A stretch of 64,000 nt of DNA from positions 1 to 64,000 of the forward strand of contig DFYY01000006.1 in NCBI GenBank assembly GCA_002383485.1, written 5' to 3'. This document shows positions 54,384-63,934 of the stretch, in pieces. The position numbers were made by a program, and so were the translations under genes. The notes beneath the pieces were generated by a model. That model saw only the letters and a list, made by a program, of their open reading frames with translations, did not search any database and was not told the DNA's origin. Within the stretch, counting starts at the first letter, position 1. Each line of letters begins with the position of its first letter. The stretch comes from Bacteroidales bacterium UBA4070. Lineage in GTDB: Bacteria; Bacteroidota; Bacteroidia; Bacteroidales; VadinHA17.

Positions 54384-57101
54384 ATGAGACACAACAAACT
54401 GATTTACACATTACTAATCTTTTCCCTCACCTGCAGCGCCATCACTGCTCAACAGGGAACCGTTAAGGGAACCGTCACAGGAAAAAACAGCGGGACACCC
54501 CTGGCGGGTGCAATAATTACAGATGCTTCGGGCAATGAACTCGGCCGTTCCGGCAATGACGGTTCATTCACCGTCTCAATCGATGAAGGCAAGCAGATGC
54601 TCTTCATTAATATGCCCGACTATGAACAGGCTATCGTCAGCGTGACAGTTGCTGCCGGACGAACATCCGATGCCGGCACCGTGGCTCTGCCCGAGATGGC
54701 CGGATTCATGATGGACATCGGCTCCGTCGGCACGATGGAAGGCTTCTCTGAAGACGGATTCGAAACACAGTCGATACAGGGAATACTGAGCGCCTCCGCT
54801 GATGTCTTCATGAGTACCGCTGCCTACACCTTCGGCCAGGTCATGTACAGGAACAGGGGATATGAGAGCAATTACCAGAATGTCAGCCTTAACGGATTCG
54901 TTGTCAACGACATCGAGTCCGGAGCTCCATATTGGTCAAACTGGGGTGGTCTGAATGACGTCATGCGCAGCACAATGGTCAGCTCCGGTCCCGAGCCCAT
55001 TGGATTCCTCTTTGAGCCGGTTGGGGGCGCAACGCGAATAAGCACCCGGGCATCTGAATACAGATCAGGTATCCGCGCCGTCTACTCGCGCTCAAACCGC
55101 ACCTATCCAAACAGGGCGATGCTTACCTACAGCACCGGCCTGCTGAACAACAACTGGGCAGTCACCGGAAGCTTCTCCAGACGATGGGGTAACCGCGGCT
55201 ATGATGAAGGCACGTTCTACGATGCCAACTCCTTCTTCCTCTCTGTGGAAAAGAAGATCAACAGCCGCCACAGCATCAACCTTACCGCCCTCGACGCAAT
55301 ATACAAGAGAGGTGTCGGTGGCGGATCAACGCAGGAAGCCTATGATCTTGCAGGCAGCAACTATTATAATCCCTACTGGGGTTTCCAGAACGGCGAGGTC
55401 CGCAGCGCACGCGTAAGAAGCAACAACAAGCCGCTGACAACCCTTGCCCATACATGGAAACCCTCTGATAAACTTGACATCCGGACTACTGCCGGTTACT
55501 GGTTCGGAAAGAGCGGATATTCAGCCCTTAACTGGTATGACGTGCTTGATCCGAGACCCGACTACTACCGCAAGCTTCCAAGCTACTTCTATGACGAATC
55601 CGATCAGGCCCGTATAACAGAAGCCTGGAAGACAGACCCTGCAGTAAGCCAGATAAACTGGGACCATTTCTATTTCGCCAACCGGAAAAATATCTTCATT
55701 GTAAATAACGAAGGCGGAATAGAAGGAAACACCCTCACAGGCAACCGCTCGAAGTATATAGTGGAAGACCGTCGCAACGACCTCTCCCAGTTCCAGTTGA
55801 ATACCAGGGCCTCGTGGGACATGACTTCCCGGCTTAACCTGACCGGAGGACTCCTCATCGATATCTACCGGGGACATAATTTCAACGTCATCAGCGATCT
55901 GCTCGGGGGCGACTACTGGCTTGATGTCGACCAGTTTGCCGAGAGGGATTACCCGAACAATCCGGAAGCATTCCAGAATGACCTGAATAATCCTGACAAT
56001 GCCGTCACAGTCGGCGAAACCTTCGGGAACAGCTATTATGCCTTCCAGCGCGGCGCCACCCTCTGGGGCACCGGCACATTGAGCGGCAGCCGGTACAATT
56101 TATATCTCAGCGCTCATGCCAGGTATACGTCCATGTGGCGTGAGGGTCTGATGCTAAAGGGCCTCTTCCCTGATAACTCCTATGGAGAATCGGAGAAACT
56201 CGATTTCCCGACATGGGGCGTCAAGGCAGGAGGTGATTACCGGATCACAGGACGCCACATGATACTCTTCAACACCCTCGTGACTACCAATCCCCCTCTC
56301 TTCAGAAACAGTTTCCTCTCTCCCCGCACCCGCAATGACGTGACACCTGAGCTTCGCGAAGAGATGATCTTTTCCGGAGACGTCAGCTACGTGCTTCGCT
56401 CCCCGGCAGTGACAGGAAGAGTTACTGCCTACTACACCCGCTTCATGAACCAGACAGAGGTGACAAGTTTCTATCACGATGAGTGGAGAACGCTTGTGAA
56501 CTATGCGATGACAGGCATAGACAAGGAGAATTACGGCATCGAAGCCGGAGCAGAAGTCAGCATCACCTCCGAACTCTCTGTCAACGCCGTGGCATCACTG
56601 GGGCAGTACCTGTGGATCACCAATCCAAAGATCACAATCACTCAGGACAACAACAGCCAGGTGCTCAGCAACGAAGAGGTCTGGATACAGTACTTCCGCC
56701 AGAGCGGTACCCCGCAGACTGCACTGGCACTGGGCGTGGAATACAACTCCTCAAGGTTCTGGTGGGCCGGTCTCACCGGGAGCTATTATGACAACATCTG
56801 GCTCGACTTCAACCCGGTCACACGCACAAAGGACGACAGCGGCTACTATCCCTGGTGGGATTACCAGCAGAAGGCTGAGCCGGGATACCTGCTAGACCTC
56901 TTTGTGGGTAAATCATGGAGGGTAGATGATCTCTATATCAACCTGAGCGCCAACGTCAGCAATATCCTGAACAACCGTTCAATGGTTACAGGCGGATACG
57001 AACAGTACCGATATGATCCTGAAAGACCTGACCTGTTCCAGCCCCGCATATACTACGCCAATGGCTTTAACTACTTCATTAATCTCAGCATAAGGTATTA
57101 A
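54384..57101 (+). CDS. TonB-dependent receptor
   Basis: About 905 residues. The start MRHNKLIYTLL (54384) opens a signal peptide ending ITAQQG. A carboxypeptidase-regulatory-like domain (~25-105), a plug-like region (~110-230, with MYRNRGYESN and SLNGFVVNDIESG) and a C-terminal 22-strand-type barrel ending in aromatic FINLSIRY follow. It moves a large substrate across the outer membrane using TonB. It is followed by two DUF5689 lipoproteins in the place where SusD-like partners usually sit. With nucleases on both sides, the likely cargo is nucleic-acid fragments; this is inference. Confidence 0.92.
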   Translation: MRHNKLIYTLLIFSLTCSAITAQQGTVKGTVTGKNSGTPLAGAIITDASGNELGRSGNDGSFTVSIDEGKQMLFINMPDYEQAIVSVTVAAGRTSDAGTVALPEMAGFMMDIGSVGTMEGFSEDGFETQSIQGILSASADVFMSTAAYTFGQVMYRNRGYESNYQNVSLNGFVVNDIESGAPYWSNWGGLNDVMRSTMVSSGPEPIGFLFEPVGGATRISTRASEYRSGIRAVYSRSNRTYPNRAMLTYSTGLLNNNWAVTGSFSRRWGNRGYDEGTFYDANSFFLSVEKKINSRHSINLTALDAIYKRGVGGGSTQEAYDLAGSNYYNPYWGFQNGEVRSARVRSNNKPLTTLAHTWKPSDKLDIRTTAGYWFGKSGYSALNWYDVLDPRPDYYRKLPSYFYDESDQARITEAWKTDPAVSQINWDHFYFANRKNIFIVNNEGGIEGNTLTGNRSKYIVEDRRNDLSQFQLNTRASWDMTSRLNLTGGLLIDIYRGHNFNVISDLLGGDYWLDVDQFAERDYPNNPEAFQNDLNNPDNAVTVGETFGNSYYAFQRGATLWGTGTLSGSRYNLYLSAHARYTSMWREGLMLKGLFPDNSYGESEKLDFPTWGVKAGGDYRITGRHMILFNTLVTTNPPLFRNSFLSPRTRNDVTPELREEMIFSGDVSYVLRSPAVTGRVTAYYTRFMNQTEVTSFYHDEWRTLVNYAMTGIDKENYGIEAGAEVSITSELSVNAVASLGQYLWITNPKITITQDNNSQVLSNEEVWIQYFRQSGTPQTALALGVEYNSSRFWWAGLTGSYYDNIWLDFNPVTRTKDDSGYYPWWDYQQKAEPGYLLDLFVGKSWRVDDLYINLSANVSNILNNRSMVTGGYEQYRYDPERPDLFQPRIYYANGFNYFINLSIRY

Positions 57102-57121
57102 AAATGAAGGAGGAACAGATC

Positions 57122-58483
57122 ATGAAAAACATCACAAGGATATTCAGATTTACAGCCATTATAGCAGGAATGTTCTTTGCAGTCTCCTGTACTGACAATA
57201 ACGAAACACCCCCGCCAATAAAGGAGTTCATCCCGGGTGAGATTGTCACCGTCCAGCAGGTCAGGGCGCTTTACGCGGATCAGCTGGCCATCTCAGATTA
57301 TACACAGCGTCACCCTGTTGAGATAACTTACGACTGGGCTCTGCGCGGCATCATCACTGCCAGCGACAAGGAGGACGGCAATTTTTACAAGGAAGCCTTC
57401 ATTGAGGATGCCACCGGCGGACTCAGGCTTCTCTTCGAGGCCAACAGCGGACTCTATATCGGTGATTCAGTCATCCTCAACCTGGAGGGACTCTGGCTTG
57501 GCGATTACGGCAATTTCTGGCAGCTTGGAGGCTTGCCATACTACCAGGAAGACGGTACCCTTCGCGTAGGCGGTATGAATATGGACCTGCAGTGCCTCAA
57601 GCTCTCGATCCACAACCCGACTTACCCTGCAGAGGTTACAATTACTCAGGCAAGGAGCTCGGCTTACCTGGGGCGACTGGTCCGGCTGAACGAGGTACAG
57701 TTCACTGACGCCATGCTTGGCCAGACGTGGGCCAATGCTGAGGAGCAACTAACAGAAAACAGGACACTCGAGGACTGCAATGACAAAACAATCATCGTTC
57801 GTACAAGCGGGTACTCTGCTGCTGCCGGTGAACTGCTGCCGGCCGGCAACGGATCCATCACCGGAATAGTGACAATATTCAACGGCACCTACCAGTTCCT
57901 TGTACGCGATTTTGACGAGGTGGATATGACCGGTTCGCGCTGCGGCGTGGTTGATCAGCCCCTCGGCACACCGGTTGAAACCCTCAGCGAGAATTTCGAG
58001 AGCTTCAGTGACAATGATGACATCTACATCAGCGGATGGCAGAACATTGCCACCGCCGGCGGCCGCATCTGGCTTGCCAAACTCTTCAGCGGAAACAGGT
58101 ACGCCCAGGCTACCGGGTATAACTCAAACCTCTCATCTATGGTTACATGGCTCATCACACGGCCTGTAACCATTTCCACCCAGAAGGTGCTCTCATTCCA
58201 GACAGCAAAAGCCTACTGGGCACATACCGAAACCAACTTCCCGATGGAAGTGCTCATCTCAACCGACTATGACGGGAACAACATCACCACGGCCACGTGG
58301 ACTCCGCTGACAGCGGTTTTGGCACAGAAGACAGACCCTGACCATACATTTATCAGCTCTGGCAACGTTTCACTGCCTGTCGCTGCCGGCAAATCGGCTG
58401 TAATAGCATTCAGGTATACCGGCAGCCAGACAGAGAGTACCACATACCGAATTGACAACATCGCTGTCACAGCAGCAAAGTAA
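57122..58483 (+). CDS. DUF5689 lipoprotein with choice-of-anchor J domain
   Basis: About 453 residues. The start at 57122 follows AGGAGGA (57108-57114) and opens a lipoprotein signal ending FAVSC; the ATG at 57104 lies before that site. A DUF5689 domain fills ~35-270 (ALRGIITASDKEDGN, EDATGGLRLL, an OB-like fold), and a choice-of-anchor J jelly-roll fills ~285-450 (LSENFESFSD ... YRIDNIAVTA). Surface lipoprotein. Twenty bases after the TonB receptor, so it is a likely SusD-position binding partner. Confidence 0.85.
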   Translation: MKNITRIFRFTAIIAGMFFAVSCTDNNETPPPIKEFIPGEIVTVQQVRALYADQLAISDYTQRHPVEITYDWALRGIITASDKEDGNFYKEAFIEDATGGLRLLFEANSGLYIGDSVILNLEGLWLGDYGNFWQLGGLPYYQEDGTLRVGGMNMDLQCLKLSIHNPTYPAEVTITQARSSAYLGRLVRLNEVQFTDAMLGQTWANAEEQLTENRTLEDCNDKTIIVRTSGYSAAAGELLPAGNGSITGIVTIFNGTYQFLVRDFDEVDMTGSRCGVVDQPLGTPVETLSENFESFSDNDDIYISGWQNIATAGGRIWLAKLFSGNRYAQATGYNSNLSSMVTWLITRPVTISTQKVLSFQTAKAYWAHTETNFPMEVLISTDYDGNNITTATWTPLTAVLAQKTDPDHTFISSGNVSLPVAAGKSAVIAFRYTGSQTESTTYRIDNIAVTAAK

Positions 58484-58494
58484 AGTTTGAGAAA

Positions 58495-59715
58495 ATGATT
58501 ATCAGAAACATATTTAAGATTTGCATTGCAGCATCACTGTTGATTGCCTCATCATGCAGCAGGGAGCCTGTGCCACCGCCGGAGCCGAAGATTGACTACA
58601 TCACGATTGAGCAGCTCCGGGCGATGCATGACAGGGGGATCGCCACCGTTGATACCAACGTTTACATCCATGGTATTGTCACCCTTACTCCCGAGCTGGG
58701 TAACATTCCGGCGTTTGTGGCATATATCCAGGACTCCACGGCGGGCATCTGCCTGACAGTCACAGGGAACAATACCTTTTCGCGCGACTCGGAGGTAAAA
58801 ATACTGTGCCGCGACGTCTCCTTCACAGAATATAACGGGCTGTTGCAATTCGGTGACATCAGCATAGCCAACCAGGTTACTGTTGTAAGCCTCACTCCTC
58901 CTGCTATTCAGCCTGAGACAGTGACTATCCCTGAGATATTAACGGGCGACTATCAGGCCATGTACATAAGAATTGAGAATGTACAGTTTGATGAACCGGG
59001 CACCTATTCCGGGGAAAACATCCTGACAGACTGCAGCAACGAGCTGGAGGTCTACACCCGCTCTGACGCCAGCTTCTCATCTGAGACCCTTCCTGCCGGC
59101 AACGGCTACATCAATGGCGTTGTCTCTGAATTCAACGGCAGGCAGCTGCTGCTGAGGGACGAGACAGAGAATGGCATGACGGCTGACCGGTGCGGGGAAG
59201 CAGGCATGACCTACCTGATGCAGGACTTTGCAACCCTTGTAAAAGATGCGGATGTCAGTACCCTCGCCGGTTGGAAAACATATCCGCAGGCCGGCACAAA
59301 AACATGGTACGGCAACGAGGTCAGCACCCGCAAATGGGTTCAGGCCACTGCCTATAACTCAGGACAGGCCTCGGTGATCACATGGATGATAGCCCCGGTA
59401 ATTGATCTGACTATGGCAACAAGCCCTTATCTCCAGTTCGAGAGTGCCAACGGTTGGGACAAAGGCGCCACACTGAAGCTGTTTGTCTCAACCAATTATG
59501 ACGGTTCAGCTACGCCCTGGAACTCTTCCTGGACTGAGAAGACCTTCAGCATGCCCCCATTGTCTGCTTCGGGCTTCAGCCAGTTTGTCAACTCCGGCCA
59601 GATAGACCTTTCGCCCTACAAAGGCGGTCAGCTCTGGATAGCCTGGGTATATGACGGCGGTACAGACCGGACAACCACATGGGAGGTAGATAATGTACTT
59701 GTTGCAGAAAAATAG
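58495..59715 (+). CDS. DUF5689 lipoprotein, paralogue
   Basis: A 406-residue protein: signal ending LIASSC (lipidated cysteine ~21), a DUF5689 domain (~30-240, YIHGIVTLTPELGN, YIQDSTAGICL) and an anchor J-like C-terminal jelly-roll (~245-405, ending WEVDNVLVAEK). Same layout as the gene before it, 11 bases upstream, so the two arose by duplication. Probably another surface binding protein of the TonB system. Confidence 0.85.
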   Translation: MIIRNIFKICIAASLLIASSCSREPVPPPEPKIDYITIEQLRAMHDRGIATVDTNVYIHGIVTLTPELGNIPAFVAYIQDSTAGICLTVTGNNTFSRDSEVKILCRDVSFTEYNGLLQFGDISIANQVTVVSLTPPAIQPETVTIPEILTGDYQAMYIRIENVQFDEPGTYSGENILTDCSNELEVYTRSDASFSSETLPAGNGYINGVVSEFNGRQLLLRDETENGMTADRCGEAGMTYLMQDFATLVKDADVSTLAGWKTYPQAGTKTWYGNEVSTRKWVQATAYNSGQASVITWMIAPVIDLTMATSPYLQFESANGWDKGATLKLFVSTNYDGSATPWNSSWTEKTFSMPPLSASGFSQFVNSGQIDLSPYKGGQLWIAWVYDGGTDRTTTWEVDNVLVAEK

Positions 59716-59756
59716 TCATCCTGCACTCCCCTCTTCAGCTGTCCTGTGGCTGAATT

Positions 59757-59786
59757 AATTCGCAATTCGCAATTCGCAACTCGCAC
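59757..59786. repeat. Tandem TTCGCAA repeat tract
   Basis: Four near-perfect 8-base units of TTCGCAA(T/C) (last two slightly changed) just before the endonuclease gene. Related to tracts at 49-79 and 29834-29853. Confidence 0.5.
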
Positions 59787-59792
59787 ATCCTA

Positions 59793-60863
59793 ATGCTGAA
59801 GCTTATCCCGACACTGGTCCTGCTCATCTGCCTGACATACAGTCTGGCCGGGCAGGTACCGGCGGGCTACTATGAAAGCGCCTCCGGCCTCACGGGAAAA
59901 GCTCTTCAGCAGGCACTGCATGACATCATCGACGGTCACACTACGCTTGAATACAGTGCATTGTGGCAAGCCTTCTCAACCACTGACGTCAAGGCTGACG
60001 GAATAACGGTGTGGGACATCTATTCCGACAAACCCGGAGGGACTCCTGCGTATACCTATACTATATTTACGAAACAGTGCGGCACTTATCAGAAGGAGGG
60101 TGACTGTTACAACAGGGAGCACTCATTCCCGAAAAGCTGGTTTGATGACCTGCCACCGATGAATACCGATCTCTTACACATCTACCCCACCGACGGATGG
60201 GTGAACAACAAGCGAGGCAATCTTCCTTACGGCGAGACCGCGAGTGCCACATGGACATCCACCAACGGCAGCATGGTCGGACCAAGTTCGGTGCAGGGGT
60301 ACCAGGGCACCGTGTTTGAGCCGATTGACGAATACAAGGGTGATCTCGCCCGTACATATTTCTATATAGCTACGCGCTACTACGGCGAGGACAGCCAGTG
60401 GCCCGGCAGCGATATGACTGCAGGAGCCCAGCCCAAACCCTGGGCTGTTCCCATGCTCCTTGCCTGGCATCTTGCGGATGCTGTAAGCGCCAAGGAGATA
60501 AGCCGCAACAACGAGGTTTACAAATACCAGGGAAACCGCAATCCCTTCATTGATGATCCGAAATTTGCAGAGAAGATCTGGGGAACGCTTAACCCTGTTG
60601 AGGAGACCCGGGAAGAGCGTCTGTCCATGACCCTCTGGCCCAACCCGGCACAGGAGTGGCTGAATGTCAGCATATCAGGCTATCCGTGCAGCGGAAGCGT
60701 GGCATATATCTATGATACAGGCGGATGCCTTGTACAGACGGCAACTGTTGAAGAAGGCTTGGTCACTATCAGCACAGCAGAACTGCCTGCAGGAATATAC
60801 TTCCTTACACTTTCCTGTGACGGGAAGATTTCAACAGAAGCATTCGTTGTAACCGGAAGGTAA
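59793..60863 (+). CDS. T9SS-exported endonuclease I (EndA/NucM-like)
   Basis: A 356-residue protein with a signal peptide (~1-20, SLAGQ), an endonuclease I domain (~25-265) with the His-Me-type active-site motif REHSFPKSW (~108-116) followed by a second histidine (LLHIYP) and a metal asparagine (NNKRGNLP). A T9SS type A sorting domain ends it (LWPNPAQEWL ... AFVVTGR). It should cut DNA or RNA outside the cell while attached to the surface. Last gene of the TonB/DUF5689 cluster. Confidence 0.92.
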   Translation: MLKLIPTLVLLICLTYSLAGQVPAGYYESASGLTGKALQQALHDIIDGHTTLEYSALWQAFSTTDVKADGITVWDIYSDKPGGTPAYTYTIFTKQCGTYQKEGDCYNREHSFPKSWFDDLPPMNTDLLHIYPTDGWVNNKRGNLPYGETASATWTSTNGSMVGPSSVQGYQGTVFEPIDEYKGDLARTYFYIATRYYGEDSQWPGSDMTAGAQPKPWAVPMLLAWHLADAVSAKEISRNNEVYKYQGNRNPFIDDPKFAEKIWGTLNPVEETREERLSMTLWPNPAQEWLNVSISGYPCSGSVAYIYDTGGCLVQTATVEEGLVTISTAELPAGIYFLTLSCDGKISTEAFVVTGR

Positions 60864-60901
60864 TCATTGTCCCGGAAAACTTTCTGACCTGCGTATTGTT
60901 T

Positions 60902-60909
60902 TACCTTTG
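60902..60909 (+). promoter_or_regulatory. -7 box TACCTTTG before copA-like gene
   Basis: Exact TAnnTTTG match 14 bases before the ATG at 60924. Confidence 0.45.
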
Positions 60910-60923
60910 CAGAGCAAGAAGTA

Positions 60924-63140
60924 ATGACTGACAAATCATTTGCAATAGAGGGGATGAACTGCGCATCGTGCGCAGCACACGTTGAGAAGGCCGCCGCTAA
61001 GGTCGAAGGCATAACATTTGCCAGCGTCAACCTGGCTACGGAGCGTCTCACCATTTCATTTGATGAGCGCAAGACATCGGTCAATAGTGTCATTGATGCC
61101 GTCAGCAGGGCAGGCTACAAAGCCATCGATGATGAGAAGGAACGCCGGGCGTCTCAGCCTGAGACAGAGCGTCTGCGCAAAAGACTTATCTGGTCACTTA
61201 TCTTTACCGTACCCCTGCTGGCACTTACCATGTCCGCCATGGCCGGCGCGAGGCTGCCAGCATTCATCTCCCCTGAAAGCAGTCCGTTGGCCTTTGCCCT
61301 GCTCCAGCTACTGCTTACTACCCCGGTCATAATCACCGGGCGTAGCTTCTACCTCGCCGGAACAAAGACACTGCTCAGGGGCAACCCCGGTATGGATACA
61401 CTGGTTGCCATGGGTACCGCTGCAGCTTATCTGTATGGCATCTATGCCACCGTCAGGATAGCGGGCGGCGACGGTCACTACGTACATAATCTATATTATG
61501 AATCGGCTGCTGCAATAATTACACTTATAACCACCGGCCGCTTCCTCGAGGCCAGGTCGAAGTCAAAGGCCGGGAATGCAATACGGAAACTGCTGTCACT
61601 GGCTCCTCCGCTGGCTACCGTGCTTCGCGACGGCAGGGAAAAGACAGTGCCGGCTTCAAAGGTCCAGGTGGATGAACTGGTTGTCATCCGACCCGGAGAG
61701 AGATTCCCTGTGGATGGCATAGTGACCGACGGAACCACCTCAGCCGACGAGTCGATGCTCACCGGGGAGAGTACACCTGTGGAAAAGAGCGAAGGGTCCG
61801 AAGTCACCGGCGGAAGCATCAACCTGAACGGTTCAGTAGTCTGCAGGGCCGCACGCGTCGGCAGCGCCACCACCCTTGCAAGGATTGTGAAGCTGATGGA
61901 AGAGGCGCAGGGGTCAAAAGCACCCATCGCCAGGCTTGCCGATAAAATCTCCGGCATTTTCGTACCGGTAGTCATGGCGCTGGCACTTCTGGCTGCAACA
62001 GGATGGCTGGTAGGCACAGGTGATTTCCGGCTGGCATTCACGGTGCTCATTTCCGTACTTATAATTGCGTGTCCCTGTGCACTCGGTCTAGCCACGCCTG
62101 TAGCTGTGATGGTTGGTACGGGCAGAGGTGCACAGCAGGGCATACTGATTAAAAGCGGTGAAGCGCTGGAGACCGCCCGCAAAGCAAAGGTGGTGGTCCT
62201 CGACAAGACTGGCACGGTCACTACCGGTATCCCGGTTGTTACTGATATCAGGCCGGTCAAGGAGGCAGACACAGACAGGCTGATCACTGTCGCTGCATCG
62301 GCTGAAAGCCGCTCAGAACACCCTGTCGCAAAAGCTGTCGCTGAGTATGCAATGGTCAAAGGCCTTCCCGTCACAGGACCGGACCGCTTTACCGCACTGC
62401 CGGGATACGGCGTCGAAGCCTCTGTCAACGGCACCCATATCCTTGCCGGCAACAAGAGACTCATGGATGAAAGAAAGGTAGAGACCTCCGGAGCTGACTT
62501 TGCAGCTGAAGAGCTTGCTGCACAGGGAAAAACAATTATGTTTCTGGCCGCCGATGGGAAATGCCTTGGAGTAATAGCCGTGGCAGACACCATCAGGCCG
62601 GAATCGGCCGGGGCTGTCCGCGCATTAAAGGCAATGGGCCTGGAGGTTATGATGATTACGGGCGACAGCTACCAGACAGCCAGACATATAGCCGGACAGG
62701 CTGGCATCAGCAGCGTGATTGCCGGAGTACTGCCCGGCGACAAAGCCGGGGAAATACGCAAGATCCGAAGCAACGGTAGCAGAGTTATTATGGTGGGCGA
62801 TGGCATCAATGATGCACCTGCCCTGGCTACGGCAGATGTGGGCATAGCAATCGGATCCGGTACCGATGTTGCCATAGAGGCTGCTGATATAGTGCTGATA
62901 AAAAACGACCTGCAGGATGTGGTCCGCACACTTAAGCTAAGCAACAGCACTATCAGGAACATAAAGCAAAATCTTTTCTGGGCATTTTTCTATAACATCC
63001 TGGGCATACCGGTGGCCATGGGTCTGCTGCACCTCTTCGGCGGACCGCTCCTTAACCCGATGTTCGCTGCCGCAGCAATGAGTTTCAGCTCAGTATCGGT
63101 TGTTTGGAATGCACTGAGACTCAGGAAAATAAAATTATAA
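60924..63140 (+). CDS. copA: Copper-translocating P-type ATPase (CopA-like)
   Basis: A 738-residue P1B-type ATPase. One N-terminal heavy-metal domain with GMNCASCAAHV (~9-19), the MLTGESTPVEKS actuator loop, membrane metal site CPCALGLATP (P1B-1 type, Cu+), phosphorylation motif DKTGTVTTG, SEHP nucleotide motif and GDGINDAPAL. The last helix has MSFSSVSVV, matching the M-x-x-S-S of copper pumps. Exports Cu+ (or Ag+) from the cytoplasm. No copper regulator or chaperone gene is seen beside it. Confidence 0.93.
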   Translation: MTDKSFAIEGMNCASCAAHVEKAAAKVEGITFASVNLATERLTISFDERKTSVNSVIDAVSRAGYKAIDDEKERRASQPETERLRKRLIWSLIFTVPLLALTMSAMAGARLPAFISPESSPLAFALLQLLLTTPVIITGRSFYLAGTKTLLRGNPGMDTLVAMGTAAAYLYGIYATVRIAGGDGHYVHNLYYESAAAIITLITTGRFLEARSKSKAGNAIRKLLSLAPPLATVLRDGREKTVPASKVQVDELVVIRPGERFPVDGIVTDGTTSADESMLTGESTPVEKSEGSEVTGGSINLNGSVVCRAARVGSATTLARIVKLMEEAQGSKAPIARLADKISGIFVPVVMALALLAATGWLVGTGDFRLAFTVLISVLIIACPCALGLATPVAVMVGTGRGAQQGILIKSGEALETARKAKVVVLDKTGTVTTGIPVVTDIRPVKEADTDRLITVAASAESRSEHPVAKAVAEYAMVKGLPVTGPDRFTALPGYGVEASVNGTHILAGNKRLMDERKVETSGADFAAEELAAQGKTIMFLAADGKCLGVIAVADTIRPESAGAVRALKAMGLEVMMITGDSYQTARHIAGQAGISSVIAGVLPGDKAGEIRKIRSNGSRVIMVGDGINDAPALATADVGIAIGSGTDVAIEAADIVLIKNDLQDVVRTLKLSNSTIRNIKQNLFWAFFYNILGIPVAMGLLHLFGGPLLNPMFAAAAMSFSSVSVVWNALRLRKIKL

Positions 63141-63254
63141 TGCATTTTTTTTGATTTTTTTTCGCAGGGCGATTAAACCTACATAGTTTATACGCATCTG
63201 AGTAATTGTAAACAGCAAACAATTAAAGCAAACAATAACTAAAAGCAATTACTC

Positions 63255-63683
63255 ATGAAAACAAGATTATTCTTTACAGTGGCAGCTTTCATAGCTATGA
63301 CGGCAATAGCAACGGCTCAGACGGTACAGCAGACTCCTGATCAGACAGGCAGAGGACGCGCAGCAGGAAATGTATACGTCGATGCAGACAAAGACGGTGT
63401 ATGTGACAATTACGAGAACGGCACCAGGCCCGGTCGCAGGGCATACTCTGCCGGCGAGAACCAGACTGCTGCCAATCGCGGCCCCGGTAAGGGACAGGGA
63501 CTGGCACAGGGTCCGAGGAACGGTCAGGGTCGTGGACAGGCAGTGGCAACCGGCAGAGGTGCAGGTCAGGGCCAGGGAACCGCTCCCGGCAGAGGACGCT
63601 ATAATGGCCAGGGTCCGGCATTCGTTGACGCCAACAAAGACGGCGTTTGCGATAACATTGCACCCGCGCCTGAAAAGAAATAA
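63255..63683 (+). CDS. Exported Gly/Gln/Arg-rich protein with two Ca-loop-like motifs
   Basis: A 142-residue protein: signal peptide (~1-22, ending ATAQT), an EF-hand-like loop DADKDGVCDNYE (~42-53), a ~65-residue low-complexity stretch rich in GQG and GRG, and a second loop DANKDGVCDN near the C-terminus. The DxDxDGxxD pattern is that of EF-hands and thrombospondin type 3 repeats, and each loop carries one cysteine. It follows copA by 114 bases but has its own gap and terminator. Function unknown; calcium or metal binding is possible. Confidence 0.72.
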   Translation: MKTRLFFTVAAFIAMTAIATAQTVQQTPDQTGRGRAAGNVYVDADKDGVCDNYENGTRPGRRAYSAGENQTAANRGPGKGQGLAQGPRNGQGRGQAVATGRGAGQGQGTAPGRGRYNGQGPAFVDANKDGVCDNIAPAPEKK

Positions 63684-63706
63684 CCATCACAAACGGTTGA
63701 ATTAAG

Positions 63707-63735
63707 AAAGAGATCCATATGGGTCTCTTTTTTTT
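63707..63735 (+). terminator. Terminator after the Gly/Gln-rich protein
   Basis: AAAGAGATCC and GGGTCTCTTT form a stem around ATAT (one GU pair), followed by a T run. Confidence 0.75.
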
Positions 63736-63757
63736 ACTTGAACAAAAAAGAAATATA

Positions 63758-63784
63758 ACCCTCGCAGAGGGTAAGGAACTGTAG
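63758..63784 (+). repeat. REP-like hairpin unit, copy 2
   Basis: ACCCTC-GCA-GAGGGT hairpin followed by AAGGAACTGTAG. The stem differs from the other copies but stays paired; the tail differs at one position. Confidence 0.7.
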
Positions 63785-63807
63785 AACAATTGGATGGATA
63801 AACAAAA

Positions 63808-63835
63808 GATCCTCGTAGAGGATCAGGAATTGTAG
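63808..63835 (+). repeat. REP-like hairpin unit, copy 3
   Basis: GATCCTC-GTA-GAGGATC perfect 7-base stem, then AGGAATTGTAG. Confidence 0.75.
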
Positions 63836-63856
63836 GCAAGTATGTAGGAAAAACAC

Positions 63857-63883
63857 GATCCTCGTAGAGGATCAGGAATTGTA
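63857..63883 (+). repeat. REP-like hairpin unit, copy 4
   Basis: Identical hairpin and tail to copy 3, 49 bases downstream of it. Confidence 0.75.
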
Positions 63884-63934
63884 AAAGCCCTTGGCCCCCT
63901 GAACCGGCGGGCGGGCGGCTGGAGCCCTGCCATA

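Noticed and set aside
61496..62593. 365-codon minus-strand frame across copA
   Set aside because: Long only because the GC-rich copA lacks stops in antisense. The P-type ATPase motifs on the plus strand are unbroken.
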